Shown here: one piece after another, positions 51,516 through 59,653 of the stretch | Layout: the number at the start of each line of letters is the position of its first letter | How positions within the stretch are numbered: position 1 is the stretch's first letter | Source of the DNA: Salegentibacter sp. R32 | GTDB lineage: Bacteria > Bacteroidota > Bacteroidia > Flavobacteriales > Flavobacteriaceae | Assembly (NCBI RefSeq): GCF_008692195.1 | Contig: NZ_RXOM01000068.1 | Coordinates: 1-64,000, forward strand | DNA: 64,000 nucleotides | Direction of reading: 5' to 3' | Program-made: the position numbers and the translations under genes | Notes under the pieces: generated by a model | What the model was told of the DNA's origin: nothing | The model's database searches: none | Seen by the model: only the letters and a program-made list of their open reading frames with translations

Positions 51516-53990
51516 ATGAACAAAAAAGAGCTTTTAGCCATTGCAGAAAATTGGTTTGCCCGGCAAGGTTGGAAGCCCTTTCCTTTTCAGAAAAAAACTT
51601 GGGATGCTTATCTTAAAGAAAAAAACGGACTCCTAAACGCACCTACCGGAAGTGGAAAAACGTACGCACTTTGGGTGCCGATCGTTTTAGAATACCTAAA
51701 GCAAAATCCAGATTATAAAACCAAACCTCAAAAAGGTTTAAAAGTCATTTGGATCACGCCGCTTCGAGCACTTTCTGTAGAAATTGCGCAAGCGGCTACT
51801 CGTTTTGCAGAAGAAACCAATTCGGGATTAACAGTGGGGATTCGCACTGGCGACACTTCTCAAAAAGAACGCTCGGCACAAAAAAAGTCGATGCCCGATT
51901 TGCTAATTACCACGCCAGAGAGTTTACATTTATTACTTTCTTCAAAAAACTACCCGAAACTTTTTAAAAATCTAAATGCGATCGTCGTCGATGAGTGGCA
52001 CGAGTTGCTAGGCAGTAAACGTGGCGTTCAAACAGAATTGGCACTTTCTCGCTTAAAAACAGTTTCAAAAAATTTAAAAATTTGGGGTATTTCGGCCACC
52101 ATCGGTAATCTTCCGCAGGCGCAAGAAGTTTTGTTGGGAGCAGAAAGTGAAGCACTTCAAAATTCAACATTAATCAAAGCGAATATTCAGAAACAAATAG
52201 AAGTGAAATCGATTATTCCGGAGTCGATGGAAAAGTTTCCGTGGCGCGGTCATTTGGGTTTGCATTTGTTAGATGAAGTGATCCCGATTTTAAACAATTC
52301 AAAAACCACGTTAGTTTTTACCAATACACGTTCGCAATGTGAATTGTGGTTTCAAAAATTAATGAATAAGTATCCCGAATTTGCCGGAGAAGTGGCGATG
52401 CATCACGGAAGCATCAATAAAGAAACGCGACTTTGGGTAGAGCAAGCGATTAGAAACGAAAGTCTAAAAGCAATTATTTGTACGTCGAGTTTAGATTTAG
52501 GTGTCGATTTTGCTCCGGTAGAAACCATTATTCAAATTGGCGGTCCAAAAGGCGTTGCTCGTTTTTTACAACGTGCCGGGAGAAGCGGCCACCAACCGGG
52601 CAAAGCCAGCCGAATTTACTTTTTACCCACGCACGCCATAGAACTTATCGAAGCGGCTGCACTCCAGAAAGCGGTCGAGAAAAAAGCGGTGGAAGATCGT
52701 ATTCCGTATTTACAGAGTTTCGACGTTTTGGTGCAGTATTTAACGACTTTGGCAGTTTCCGACGGATTTTATCCTAAAGAAATTTACCCTGAAATAAAAT
52801 CGACCTTCTGTTTTCAAGGTTTAACCGAAGACGAGTGGCGTTGGTGCTTAAATTTTATCACGAAAGGAAGTCAAAGTCTGCAAACCTACGACGAATATAA
52901 AAAGGTTGAAATTGAAGACGACGGTAAGTTTAAAGTGAACCATCGAGGGGTTGCGATGCGTCATCGGTTACAGATCGGGACAATTGTAAGTGATGCGATG
53001 CTGACCGTAAAATATGTAAAAGGCGGTTTTATTGGCACTATCGAAGAATGGTTCGTTTCAAAATTAAAACCTGGAGACGTATTCACGTTTGCCGGCAGAA
53101 ACCTAGAGCTCTCCAGAATTAAAGGCATGCAAGTTTTAGTAAGAAAGTCGAAAAAGAAAACTGCGAAAGTGCCAAGTTGGATGGGCGGCAGAATGACTTT
53201 TTCTGCACAAATGAGTGAATTACTTCGAGAAGAATTATACGAAGCCGCAGAAAGTATCGCCTCTAATTCAAAGAAGAAAAGTGCCGAGTTGACAGCACTT
53301 CAACCTATTTTAGAACGCCAGCAATTAGAATCGATCATTCCAAAACAAAACGAATTTCTTATCGAAACTTTTAAAACTCGCGAAGGTTATCACGCTATTT
53401 TTTATCCGTTCGAAGGGCGTTTTGTTCACGAAGCTTTGGGCAGTTTGTTGGCGTATCGCATTAGTTTGTTGTCGCCAATTTCCTTCAGCATTGCGTTTAA
53501 CGATTATGGGTTCGAGCTGCTTTCAGACCAAGAGATCGATATGCAACAAGTCTTAGATAACGATTTGTTTTCCGCAGAATTTTTGATGGACGATCTTTAT
53601 AAAAGTCTAAACGCCACCGAAATGGCTCGCCGAAAATTTAGAGATATTGCCGTCGTTGCCGGGTTGGTTTTTACCGGTTATCCCAACAAGTTGGTTAAAA
53701 GCAAACATCTACAATCAAGCTCTCAGCTACTGTTTGATGTATTTCGAGATTACGAAGACGATAACTTATTATTTCAACAAGCGTTTCGAGAAACCTTTGA
53801 ACATCAGTTAGAAGAAGGCAGATTGCGGTTGGCATTAGAGCGAATTCATCAGCAAAAAATCGTTTGGAAATCCTGCCAAAAACCCACTCCGTTTTCATTT
53901 CCTATCATCACCGATCGATTACGTGAAAAGCTCTCTTCAGAAAAATTAGAAGATCGTATTCAACGTATGCTTAAACAACTCGAAAAATAA
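51516..53990 (+). CDS. Ligase-associated DEXH-box helicase (Lhr-core type)
   Basis: An 824-residue superfamily 2 helicase. Walker A APTGSGKT (42-49), the DEWH box at 159-162, motif III 'SATIGN', and motif VI QRAGRSGHQPG are intact. The C-terminal Lhr-core winged-helix and beta-barrel region follows (about 440-824). It belongs to the ligase-associated DNA-damage-response module with the MBL nuclease, ATP ligase and PdeM. Length fits the family. A copy of the hairpin repeat lies upstream, and another palindromic repeat begins directly after the stop codon. Confidence 0.95.
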   Translation: MNKKELLAIAENWFARQGWKPFPFQKKTWDAYLKEKNGLLNAPTGSGKTYALWVPIVLEYLKQNPDYKTKPQKGLKVIWITPLRALSVEIAQAATRFAEETNSGLTVGIRTGDTSQKERSAQKKSMPDLLITTPESLHLLLSSKNYPKLFKNLNAIVVDEWHELLGSKRGVQTELALSRLKTVSKNLKIWGISATIGNLPQAQEVLLGAESEALQNSTLIKANIQKQIEVKSIIPESMEKFPWRGHLGLHLLDEVIPILNNSKTTLVFTNTRSQCELWFQKLMNKYPEFAGEVAMHHGSINKETRLWVEQAIRNESLKAIICTSSLDLGVDFAPVETIIQIGGPKGVARFLQRAGRSGHQPGKASRIYFLPTHAIELIEAAALQKAVEKKAVEDRIPYLQSFDVLVQYLTTLAVSDGFYPKEIYPEIKSTFCFQGLTEDEWRWCLNFITKGSQSLQTYDEYKKVEIEDDGKFKVNHRGVAMRHRLQIGTIVSDAMLTVKYVKGGFIGTIEEWFVSKLKPGDVFTFAGRNLELSRIKGMQVLVRKSKKKTAKVPSWMGGRMTFSAQMSELLREELYEAAESIASNSKKKSAELTALQPILERQQLESIIPKQNEFLIETFKTREGYHAIFYPFEGRFVHEALGSLLAYRISLLSPISFSIAFNDYGFELLSDQEIDMQQVLDNDLFSAEFLMDDLYKSLNATEMARRKFRDIAVVAGLVFTGYPNKLVKSKHLQSSSQLLFDVFRDYEDDNLLFQQAFRETFEHQLEEGRLRLALERIHQQKIVWKSCQKPTPFSFPIITDRLREKLSSEKLEDRIQRMLKQLEK

Positions 53991-54008
53991 TTCCTGCGAA
54001 GGCAGGAA
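53991..54008. repeat. Palindromic repeat TTCCTGC-GAAG-GCAGGAA
   Basis: Second copy of the 7-bp inverted repeat seen at 46941-46958, starting at the base after the helicase stop codon. Confidence 0.6.
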
Positions 54009-54050
54009 TCTAAAAACCTGATTTAATTAATTCATTTTAATCGCCTTTAG

Positions 54051-54184
54051 TTTCTTCCCTAATTTAGGGAAGGTGGGTTCTGCAGCGTTAGCAAAAAAAC
54101 TTGGAAGGGTTAAATTAATATTATTCTTAAAAGTTCCTTTCCTTATAAAGGAAAGGTGGCATTCCGTAGGAATGACGGAAAGGT
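54051..54184. repeat. Two further copies of the hairpin repeat (partial)
   Basis: The first fragment (54051-54110) has TTCCCTAATTTAGGGAAGGTGG and a degraded inner hairpin ending GGAAGGGTT. The second (54131-54184) has TTCCTTTCCTTATAAAGGAAAGG, TGG, hairpin CATTCC-GTAGGAATG and ACGGAAAGG. Both are in the second half-unit orientation. They fill part of the 378-base gap after the helicase gene, which contains no ORF. Confidence 0.72.
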
Positions 54185-54196
54185 TTAGAAAAATTT

Positions 54197-54299
54197 GAGC
54201 GTTTCCCTTCGGGTCGGGCTATTCGTTACAATTCCTCGTAAGTTTTCGCTAGCGCTACAACTTACTGCGGGATTTTCACTGCTATCCCTAACGCAAAAA
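54197..54299. repeat. Dispersed GC-richer repeat with inverted ends
   Basis: This stretch runs from GAGCGTTTCCCTTCGGGTCG to CTATCCCTAACGC, with terminal GCGTT/AACGC pairing. It contains CGCTAGCGCTACAACTTACT and is less AT-rich than its surroundings. From memory, similar 'gggtcgggctat...tatccctaacgc' units are scattered in flavobacterial genomes. Only this copy is in the window. Confidence 0.5.
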
Positions 54300-54368
54300 G
54301 CATGTTAACAAGAATACATTTCAACCACCTATTTTCTATCTTAGCTTTCTAAAATCAAATCTATTTGT

Positions 54369-54824
54369 ATGAAAAATTTAGTTTATATCTGTTTTGCGAT
54401 CTTTATGTTTAGTTGTAATTCAGCAAAAAATACGCAACATATGGCGCCAAAAGTAATTTCTGAAGGTAACTTATTCGGTAGCGGGAGTGAAGGTTTAATG
54501 CAACAGAATACGGTGATCACTAATGAAACCGAGTGGAAAGAATTTATGATGAGGTTAAATGCAACCAATGAAACCATTAAAAAAGATCAAGTTTCAGAAA
54601 TCGACTTTGATGAACAAAATGTAATTGCCATCATTGACAAACAACGTAACACTGGCGGACATAAAATTGAAATCGCAGAAACTTATACCCAAAACGGAAT
54701 TGTTTATTTCACCGTCAAAAAAACACATCCTGAAGGTATGGCAACCAGCGTGATGACGCAGCCTTATTATATAGCAACCATTCCTAAAACCAAACAAGAA
54801 ATAGAATTTAAAGAGGCGGAATAA
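54369..54824 (+). CDS. PrcB-like lipoprotein
   Basis: A 151-residue exported lipoprotein with lipobox FSC (Cys16). The C-terminal part (about 55-145) fits the PrcB_C domain, named after a subunit of the dentilisin protease complex: 'NETEWKEFMMRLNAT', DFDEQNVIAIIDKQRNTGGHKIEI and the final 'QPYYIATIPKTKQEIEF'. The function in flavobacteria is unknown. It lies 4 bases before the pdeM start and may be co-transcribed with it, though it is not a usual member of the repair module. Confidence 0.78.
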   Translation: MKNLVYICFAIFMFSCNSAKNTQHMAPKVISEGNLFGSGSEGLMQQNTVITNETEWKEFMMRLNATNETIKKDQVSEIDFDEQNVIAIIDKQRNTGGHKIEIAETYTQNGIVYFTVKKTHPEGMATSVMTQPYYIATIPKTKQEIEFKEAE

Positions 54825-54828
54825 GTAG

Positions 54829-55458
54829 TTGAAAATCACAATCCTAAATAACCATTTTCAGTTGGCGTGTAGCGGCGTTTCTTATTGGGAAGAGCAAAAA
54901 GCTTTGCTGGTGGCCGATGTGCATTTAGGTAAGATCTCTCATTTTAGAAAATACGGTAGCGCGGTGCCACAATCGGCGATCCAGACGAATTTTGATCGGT
55001 TAGATGAAGCGGTAACCGAGTTTCAACCGCAGAAAGTCATCTTTTTAGGGGATCTTTTTCATAGTGCGCTGAATGCCGAATGGAATTTATTCGAAAACTG
55101 GCTTGAAAAACAACAAGCTGAAATCATTTTAATTGCCGGAAATCACGACATTATTTCTCCGATTTATTATGAGGATTTGGGAGTAAAAATTTATCAGGAA
55201 TTACAAATCGGGGACTTCCGTTTAACGCACCATCCTGAAGAAAAGGAAACCGATTTTAATATCTGCGGACATATTCATCCCGGTTATCGATTAGTTGGTT
55301 TGGCAAAACAACATTTAAAGTTGAAATGTTTCTTCCGAAGCAAAAACCAATTGATCTTACCTGCTTTTGGTGAATTTACCGGCGCTTTTTTAATGAAACC
55401 TGAAGAAGAAGATCAAGTCTTTGTTTGTGCAAAATCTGAAGTAATTCGAGTAAACTAG
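54829..55458 (+). CDS. pdeM: Ligase-associated phosphoesterase PdeM
   Basis: A 209-residue calcineurin-like phosphoesterase, the fourth gene of the ligase-associated DNA-damage-response module. The start is TTG, 4 bases after the preceding stop; no ATG exists before the conserved N-terminal strands. Metal motifs ADVHLGK (about 28-34), GDLFHS, GNHD, 'THHPEE' and CGHIHPG are complete. The family is predicted to act on DNA ends or 2',3'-phosphates during repair. Confidence 0.92.
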   Translation: MKITILNNHFQLACSGVSYWEEQKALLVADVHLGKISHFRKYGSAVPQSAIQTNFDRLDEAVTEFQPQKVIFLGDLFHSALNAEWNLFENWLEKQQAEIILIAGNHDIISPIYYEDLGVKIYQELQIGDFRLTHHPEEKETDFNICGHIHPGYRLVGLAKQHLKLKCFFRSKNQLILPAFGEFTGAFLMKPEEEDQVFVCAKSEVIRVN

Positions 55459-55545
55459 AATTCACCCTATTTTCATACAAAATCAAACTTTAACCTAACA
55501 CTAACGTTGGTTTAATTCGCTTATAATTAATTTCCAAATTAATTA

Positions 55546-55612
55546 CGTCATCCCGGACTTGATCCGGGATCTCATCTTTCCTGTGGGATTCTGAAACAAA
55601 TTCAGAATGACG
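55546..55612. repeat. Dispersed palindromic repeat CGTCATCCCGG-type, copy 1
   Basis: The ends CGTCAT (55546-55551) and ATGACG (55607-55612) are inverted. Inside are the hairpins CCCGGA-CTTGA-TCCGGG and TTCTGAA-ACAAA-TTCAGAA. A diverged copy is at 57263-57347. The CCCGGACTTGATCCGGG core is widely repeated in unrelated bacteria, from memory. Confidence 0.7.
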
Positions 55613-55628
55613 ACTTAGACTAAAAACT

Positions 55629-56417
55629 ATGAAACCAAAATTACTCGCTGTTCTCAATTTTATTTCCGTAGTGATCACACTTTTTGTGAGTTACTATACG
55701 CAGGCGGTAAAACTCAACGGAAATACGATGGGAAGCCTAAGTCACGAATATTTTAATTTGTTTACACCGGCAGATTATGCTTTTGCGGTCTGGGGAATTA
55801 TTTACTTGGGATTGTTGGCATTTTCAGGCTATCAAATTTATCAGGCTTTTGGTCCTAAAAAAGATTTGAAATTTCTTCAGCAAACAAAATTTTGGTTCAT
55901 TTTAGCGAATCTCGCCAATGCCGCCTGGGTTGTGGTTTGGTTATACGAATACACCGGTTTATCGATCTTTTTGATGCTGCTGATTCTCTTTTCGCTTATC
56001 AAAATCATTCTAAATACCAATATGGAGCGCTGGGATGCACCTTTTAAGATCATCGCGTTTAGCTGGTGGCCAATTTGCTTGTATTCGGGTTGGATTGCGG
56101 TGGCGACTATCGCCAATATTGCCGCTTATTTGGCGAAGATTGGATGGAATGGAGGTATTTTTTCTGAAGTACAATGGACGATCATTATGATCGTGATCGC
56201 TACGGTTTTAAATATCGTTATGGTCTATACTCGAAATATGCGCGAATTCGCTGCCGTTGGAATTTGGGCTTTATTCGCGATCTATATGCGACATTCAGGA
56301 AATCAAACTTCAATTGCTTACGTCGCTCTTGGCGCTGCAATTTTAATCGGAATTAACACGGCTTACCACGGTTTCATCAACCGAAAACAAAACCCAATGT
56401 ATCGAATGATGAAGTAG
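55629..56417 (+). CDS. TspO/MBR-related tryptophan-rich membrane protein
   Basis: A 262-residue membrane protein with about eight hydrophobic helices. The segment 'FTPADYAFAVWGIIYLGLLAFSGYQ' (about 41-65) and the Trp-rich stretches AAWVVVWLYEYTG and FSWWPICLYSGWI resemble the TspO/MBR family. The protein is longer than classical TspO (about 160 residues, five helices). It may bind tetrapyrroles or act in stress sensing; this is uncertain. It is a single gene with repeats on both sides. Confidence 0.78.
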   Translation: MKPKLLAVLNFISVVITLFVSYYTQAVKLNGNTMGSLSHEYFNLFTPADYAFAVWGIIYLGLLAFSGYQIYQAFGPKKDLKFLQQTKFWFILANLANAAWVVVWLYEYTGLSIFLMLLILFSLIKIILNTNMERWDAPFKIIAFSWWPICLYSGWIAVATIANIAAYLAKIGWNGGIFSEVQWTIIMIVIATVLNIVMVYTRNMREFAAVGIWALFAIYMRHSGNQTSIAYVALGAAILIGINTAYHGFINRKQNPMYRMMK

Positions 56418-56641
56418 TAGTTAGACCGGCTTCGCCTGTTAGATATTAGAATTTAGATCGCTTCCTTCGCTTTAAGAGTTTTGAATATAGATTAAGGATA
56501 CAAGAGCCAAGGAATCAAGATTGAAAATGTTAAATTTTGAATGTTTTTTCTGAAAGCTTTTCTGAATTTATATCGTTTGCTCTTAAAGATTAGATAATTT
56601 GAAAATAAAGAAGCCTTTCTAAGCTTACTTGCCAGCTTGAA

Positions 56642-56959
56642 TTATTTCTCACGTTCAATTTTAATCGGATTTTGCCTCGTATCAAAAATATCGTTTATTT
56701 CAATTCGATTTTGATTTCTATTTATCCAATAAATAATCTTATAGTTCTTAAAAATTAAATATCTAAATTCTTGCTTTTTAGTCTGAAGTAAACTTTCAAG
56801 TTGGCCAATTTCAGGTTGGCTTTTTAGTTTTAATGATTCATTGTAGATTCCATTCACAAGTTTTTTAGCAATTCTAACTCCAGCTTTTTCTCTGTAATAT
56901 TCGTAAATTTTCTCAAGTTCGTTTTCCGAGAAGTTCGTCCAATATAACTCTAACTCCAT
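56642..56959 (-). CDS. RelE/ParE-family toxin
   Basis: A 105-residue protein of the RelE/ParE superfamily. Typical features are the N-terminal 'YWTNFSENELEKIYEYYREKAG', the central KLKSQPEIGQL and the beta-sheet segment FRYLIFKNYKIIYWINRNQ followed by 'IEINDIFDTRQNP'. ParE toxins poison gyrase and RelE toxins cut mRNA; the sequence is closer to the ParE-like branch. Its start overlaps the upstream antitoxin gene by 10 bases, the classical toxin-antitoxin arrangement. Confidence 0.9.
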   Translation of the reverse strand: MELELYWTNFSENELEKIYEYYREKAGVRIAKKLVNGIYNESLKLKSQPEIGQLESLLQTKKQEFRYLIFKNYKIIYWINRNQNRIEINDIFDTRQNPIKIEREK

Positions 56960-57192
56960 TTATCAATTTTAGCTTTTAATTCACTAGCACTTATTAATCG
57001 ACCATTTTTAGAATCTTCCATAGATTGATCAATGCGAGAATTAAATTCTTCAATTGTCATCGGTTTAAAATTTTCATTCTTTAATTTATTCTTCTCTTTT
57101 TTAAGAATATTTTCAAGACGAGAAACTACTTCTTCACTTTGAATTTTTAGAAATTCTTGTATAAATTCTTTTTTTCTTGTCTGTAAATCCAT
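56950..57192 (-). CDS. Antitoxin of the RelE/ParE pair
   Basis: An 80-residue helical, charged protein. The ATG at 57192 is preferred over that at 57228, because the extension is not conserved in character and the shorter form has typical antitoxin size. The N-terminal part (MDLQTRKKEFIQEFLKIQSEE) and the C-terminal 'PMTIEEFNSRIDQSMEDSKNGRLISASELKAKI' match the pattern of flavobacterial ParD-like/addiction-module antitoxins, where the C-terminus wraps the toxin. It overlaps the toxin gene by 10 bases. Confidence 0.85.
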   Translation of the reverse strand: MDLQTRKKEFIQEFLKIQSEEVVSRLENILKKEKNKLKNENFKPMTIEEFNSRIDQSMEDSKNGRLISASELKAKIDKWS

Positions 57193-57262
57193 TCTATTCA
57201 AGTTTTTATCAAAGATAATGAAATCCATTTTAAAATTAGAGTTTAGAAAACTTTTCTTATTT

Positions 57263-57347
57263 CGTCATCCCGGACCTGATCCGGGATCTCATCGCTCTTA
57301 TGTGATTTTGAAACAAGCCCGCCTACCAAACGGGCAGGTCAGAATGA
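57263..57347. repeat. Dispersed palindromic repeat CGTCATCCCGG-type, copy 2
   Basis: Diverged second copy of the element at 55546-55612. The CCCGGACCTGATCCGGG hairpin is kept, while the 3' part carries an extra hairpin (GCCCG-CCTACCAAA-CGGGC) before CAGAATGA. The surrounding gap also has 'tctagaatctagactctaa'-type AT-rich repeats and no ORF. Confidence 0.65.
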
Positions 57348-57507
57348 AAACCATTTCTTATTGAGTTACTGGACAAGAAACCTACCAACTAAAGTCTATT
57401 CTCTAGAATCTAGACTCTAACCTCTCAAATCTAATAACCAAAACCTGATAAATATCATATTTTAAACGGTGGCTACTTTTCATCTTTGGTGATTAAACCT
57501 AAAACAA

Positions 57508-59298
57508 ATGAAAAACGCCATATCCCCACATCAATTTCATATTCCGGTGATGGGCATTGCTTATACCATCGATACGCCGGTGAAAGTGGCGCATTTTGGG
57601 ATAAATTCTTCCATTTCTATTATCGAAGATCACCTTATCGAAAAAATGCGCGAGTATTATTATAAACTCAACAACGAGACTTTTCAACCCATAACCAAAA
57701 AAGAACCAAACTTCAGGGCCAAGCGAATTACAGATTATCTTAATTTGATTAGCGAGGAAGTGAAAAAGAAAGTAGAAGAGGTGAAAACCGCTGCTTTTTC
57801 AAGCACTTCAGAGATTACCAAGTATTTCGAAATGCTCCCTGAAGTTTCAGAATTAAAGCAGAAATACCTCAAATTTCTTCAGCTTAATGATTCTTCGGAA
57901 AAAGAAAATCTGGAATCTGAACTTCGCGAGGAAGTAAAACCCGGTGCGATCGAAGTCAATATTATGACGAAGATCGATAACGATCAGCTTGATGAAAATA
58001 AAGAACCGGTAGAGAATGGTTCTGATGCTTTGCAGGCGCTAAAAGGCTATGCTGAAAGTGATTTAGAGAATTCAACTTTGGTCTTTTCTGCAGGGATGAA
58101 TCCAAGATTGTTTAATTACCTGTCTTCTTTCAAAACCTTCAGTCCAGATGAAAACGGAAATTTCCAGAAAGCAATTGCTATCAAAGTCAGCGATTATCGT
58201 TCGGCTTTGATTCAGGGAAAATACCTCGCAAAACGTGGAATCTGGGTTAGTGAATTCAGAATCGAATCTGGCTTGAATTGCGGCGGACACGCTTTCGCGA
58301 CCGATGGTTATTTGTTGGGGCCGATTATGGAAGAATTTAAGCAGAAAAAGGACGAATTACAGTCAGAATTAACTTCTTTATACCGAAGTGCTGTTGCTGA
58401 AGAAACCGAAATTTCAGCGTTACCGGAAATTAAGATCACCGTTCAGGGCGGGATTGGTACGTTTGAAGAAGACACTTTGCTGAAAGACTATTTTCAAGCC
58501 GATGCAACTGGTTGGGGTTCGCCATTTTTGTTATGTCCTGAAGCTACAAATGTTGATAAAGAAACCCTCGAAAAACTTCAAAAAGCTAAAGAAAAAGACA
58601 TTATTTTAAGTCATAGTTCACCGCTTGGCGTTCGTTTCAATTATTTGAAAGGCGCGAGTGGAGAAGAATTCCGAAGAAAAAATCTTTTGCGTAATAAACC
58701 CGGCAGCTCCTGTCCCGAGAAATTGTTAGAATCGAATACTGAATTTACCGAGAAGCCTATTTGTACCGCTTCGCATAAATATCAAAAATTAAAACTGAAG
58801 CAAATTCAGCATTCAGATTTATCGAATGAAGAAAAAGCGAAAGAAGCCCAGAAATTGTTTCAAAAAGAATGTTTGTGTACCGGTTTGTGCAATAGTGTCG
58901 CTAAGAATTACAATTTCAGCTTTATAAAGAAAATGGATTTTGTGACCGTTTGTCCCGGGCCAAATTTGGCGTATTTCGATGGTGAATATTCTGTGCAGGA
59001 ACTTACAGACCATATTTACGGGCGTAAAAATGTGTTGGATGGTTACCGCCCGCATATGTTCATTAAAGAGTTGCAATTGTACATCAATTATTTAGCCGAA
59101 TTAAAAGAAAGCACCGATTTTTCGAATAAGAGAGAGGCAAAAAAATTTACGCGATTTTCACAGAATTTGGATGAAGGGATCAATTATTACAAGAATCTTT
59201 TCTTCGGAAATGTGATAAAAGAGCATCAATTTTTAACGGATTTATTGATCTGCGAAAGCAGAATTTTAGAAATCACGCATCAGGCAGAAGTGGCTTAA
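57508..59298 (+). CDS. Unrecognised 596-residue protein, nitronate monooxygenase-like with cysteine cluster
   Basis: I do not recognise a named family. Residues about 10-40 and 220-345 follow the order seen in nitronate monooxygenase/PfaD-like FMN TIM barrels: a GLNCGGH motif (255-261), then LLGPIMEEF, a phosphate-binding-like VQGGIGTFEED (312-322) and 'ADATGWGSPFLL' (331-342), which parallels GADgvqmGTrFl. An insertion of about 110 helical residues sits at 80-190. The C-terminal part has unusual cysteines: Cys343, Cys402, Cys419, Cys455-x-Cys457-x3-Cys461 and Cys482, which suggests a metal or iron-sulfur site. The gene stands alone, flanked by repeats. A redox flavoenzyme is inferred, not shown. 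Confidence 0.55.
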   Translation: MKNAISPHQFHIPVMGIAYTIDTPVKVAHFGINSSISIIEDHLIEKMREYYYKLNNETFQPITKKEPNFRAKRITDYLNLISEEVKKKVEEVKTAAFSSTSEITKYFEMLPEVSELKQKYLKFLQLNDSSEKENLESELREEVKPGAIEVNIMTKIDNDQLDENKEPVENGSDALQALKGYAESDLENSTLVFSAGMNPRLFNYLSSFKTFSPDENGNFQKAIAIKVSDYRSALIQGKYLAKRGIWVSEFRIESGLNCGGHAFATDGYLLGPIMEEFKQKKDELQSELTSLYRSAVAEETEISALPEIKITVQGGIGTFEEDTLLKDYFQADATGWGSPFLLCPEATNVDKETLEKLQKAKEKDIILSHSSPLGVRFNYLKGASGEEFRRKNLLRNKPGSSCPEKLLESNTEFTEKPICTASHKYQKLKLKQIQHSDLSNEEKAKEAQKLFQKECLCTGLCNSVAKNYNFSFIKKMDFVTVCPGPNLAYFDGEYSVQELTDHIYGRKNVLDGYRPHMFIKELQLYINYLAELKESTDFSNKREAKKFTRFSQNLDEGINYYKNLFFGNVIKEHQFLTDLLICESRILEITHQAEVA

Positions 59299-59371
59299 TT
59301 TTATAGATCGCTAAGCTTTTAGATGTTAGATTTTAGAGCGGCTGATGACTTTTAGAAAATAAAATTTGATA

Positions 59372-59414
59372 ATGTGATTGCAATTGAAAAATTCATTTTC
59401 AATTGCAATCACAT
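59372..59414. repeat. Perfect 19-bp inverted repeat in the gap after the 596-residue gene
   Basis: ATGTGATTGCAATTGAAAA (59372-59390) and its exact reverse complement (59396-59414) flank a 5-base loop. The rest of the 355-base gap (59299-59653) holds repeated ATCGAG/CTCGAT words between about 59466 and 59600 and a 'aactgccaactgcgactg' stretch, typical of dispersed flavobacterial repeats. No gene is supported in the gap. Confidence 0.75.
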
Positions 59415-59653
59415 AAATGTTAGGTCAAGTGATTTTAATGCAGCTTTAGCGAAATTAAAATAGTATCGAGATCTGTTTTTTCCGATCAAAAAGCATTTGT
59501 CATATCGAGTGGATTTCAATTGAAATTTGTATCGAGTTATCGTTTCCAACAAATTCTCGATACAATCCCGATAATATCGAGATCACTCGAATTGACAATT
59601 TTATGATATAGAGTTTTTAAACTGCCAACTGCGACTGTTTACTGCAAACTGAA

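Noticed and set aside
48118-54184. CRISPR array, suggested by several repeats in one region
   Set aside because: The repeats are long, internally inverted, variable and separated by whole genes of irregular length; there are no short regular spacers and no cas genes.
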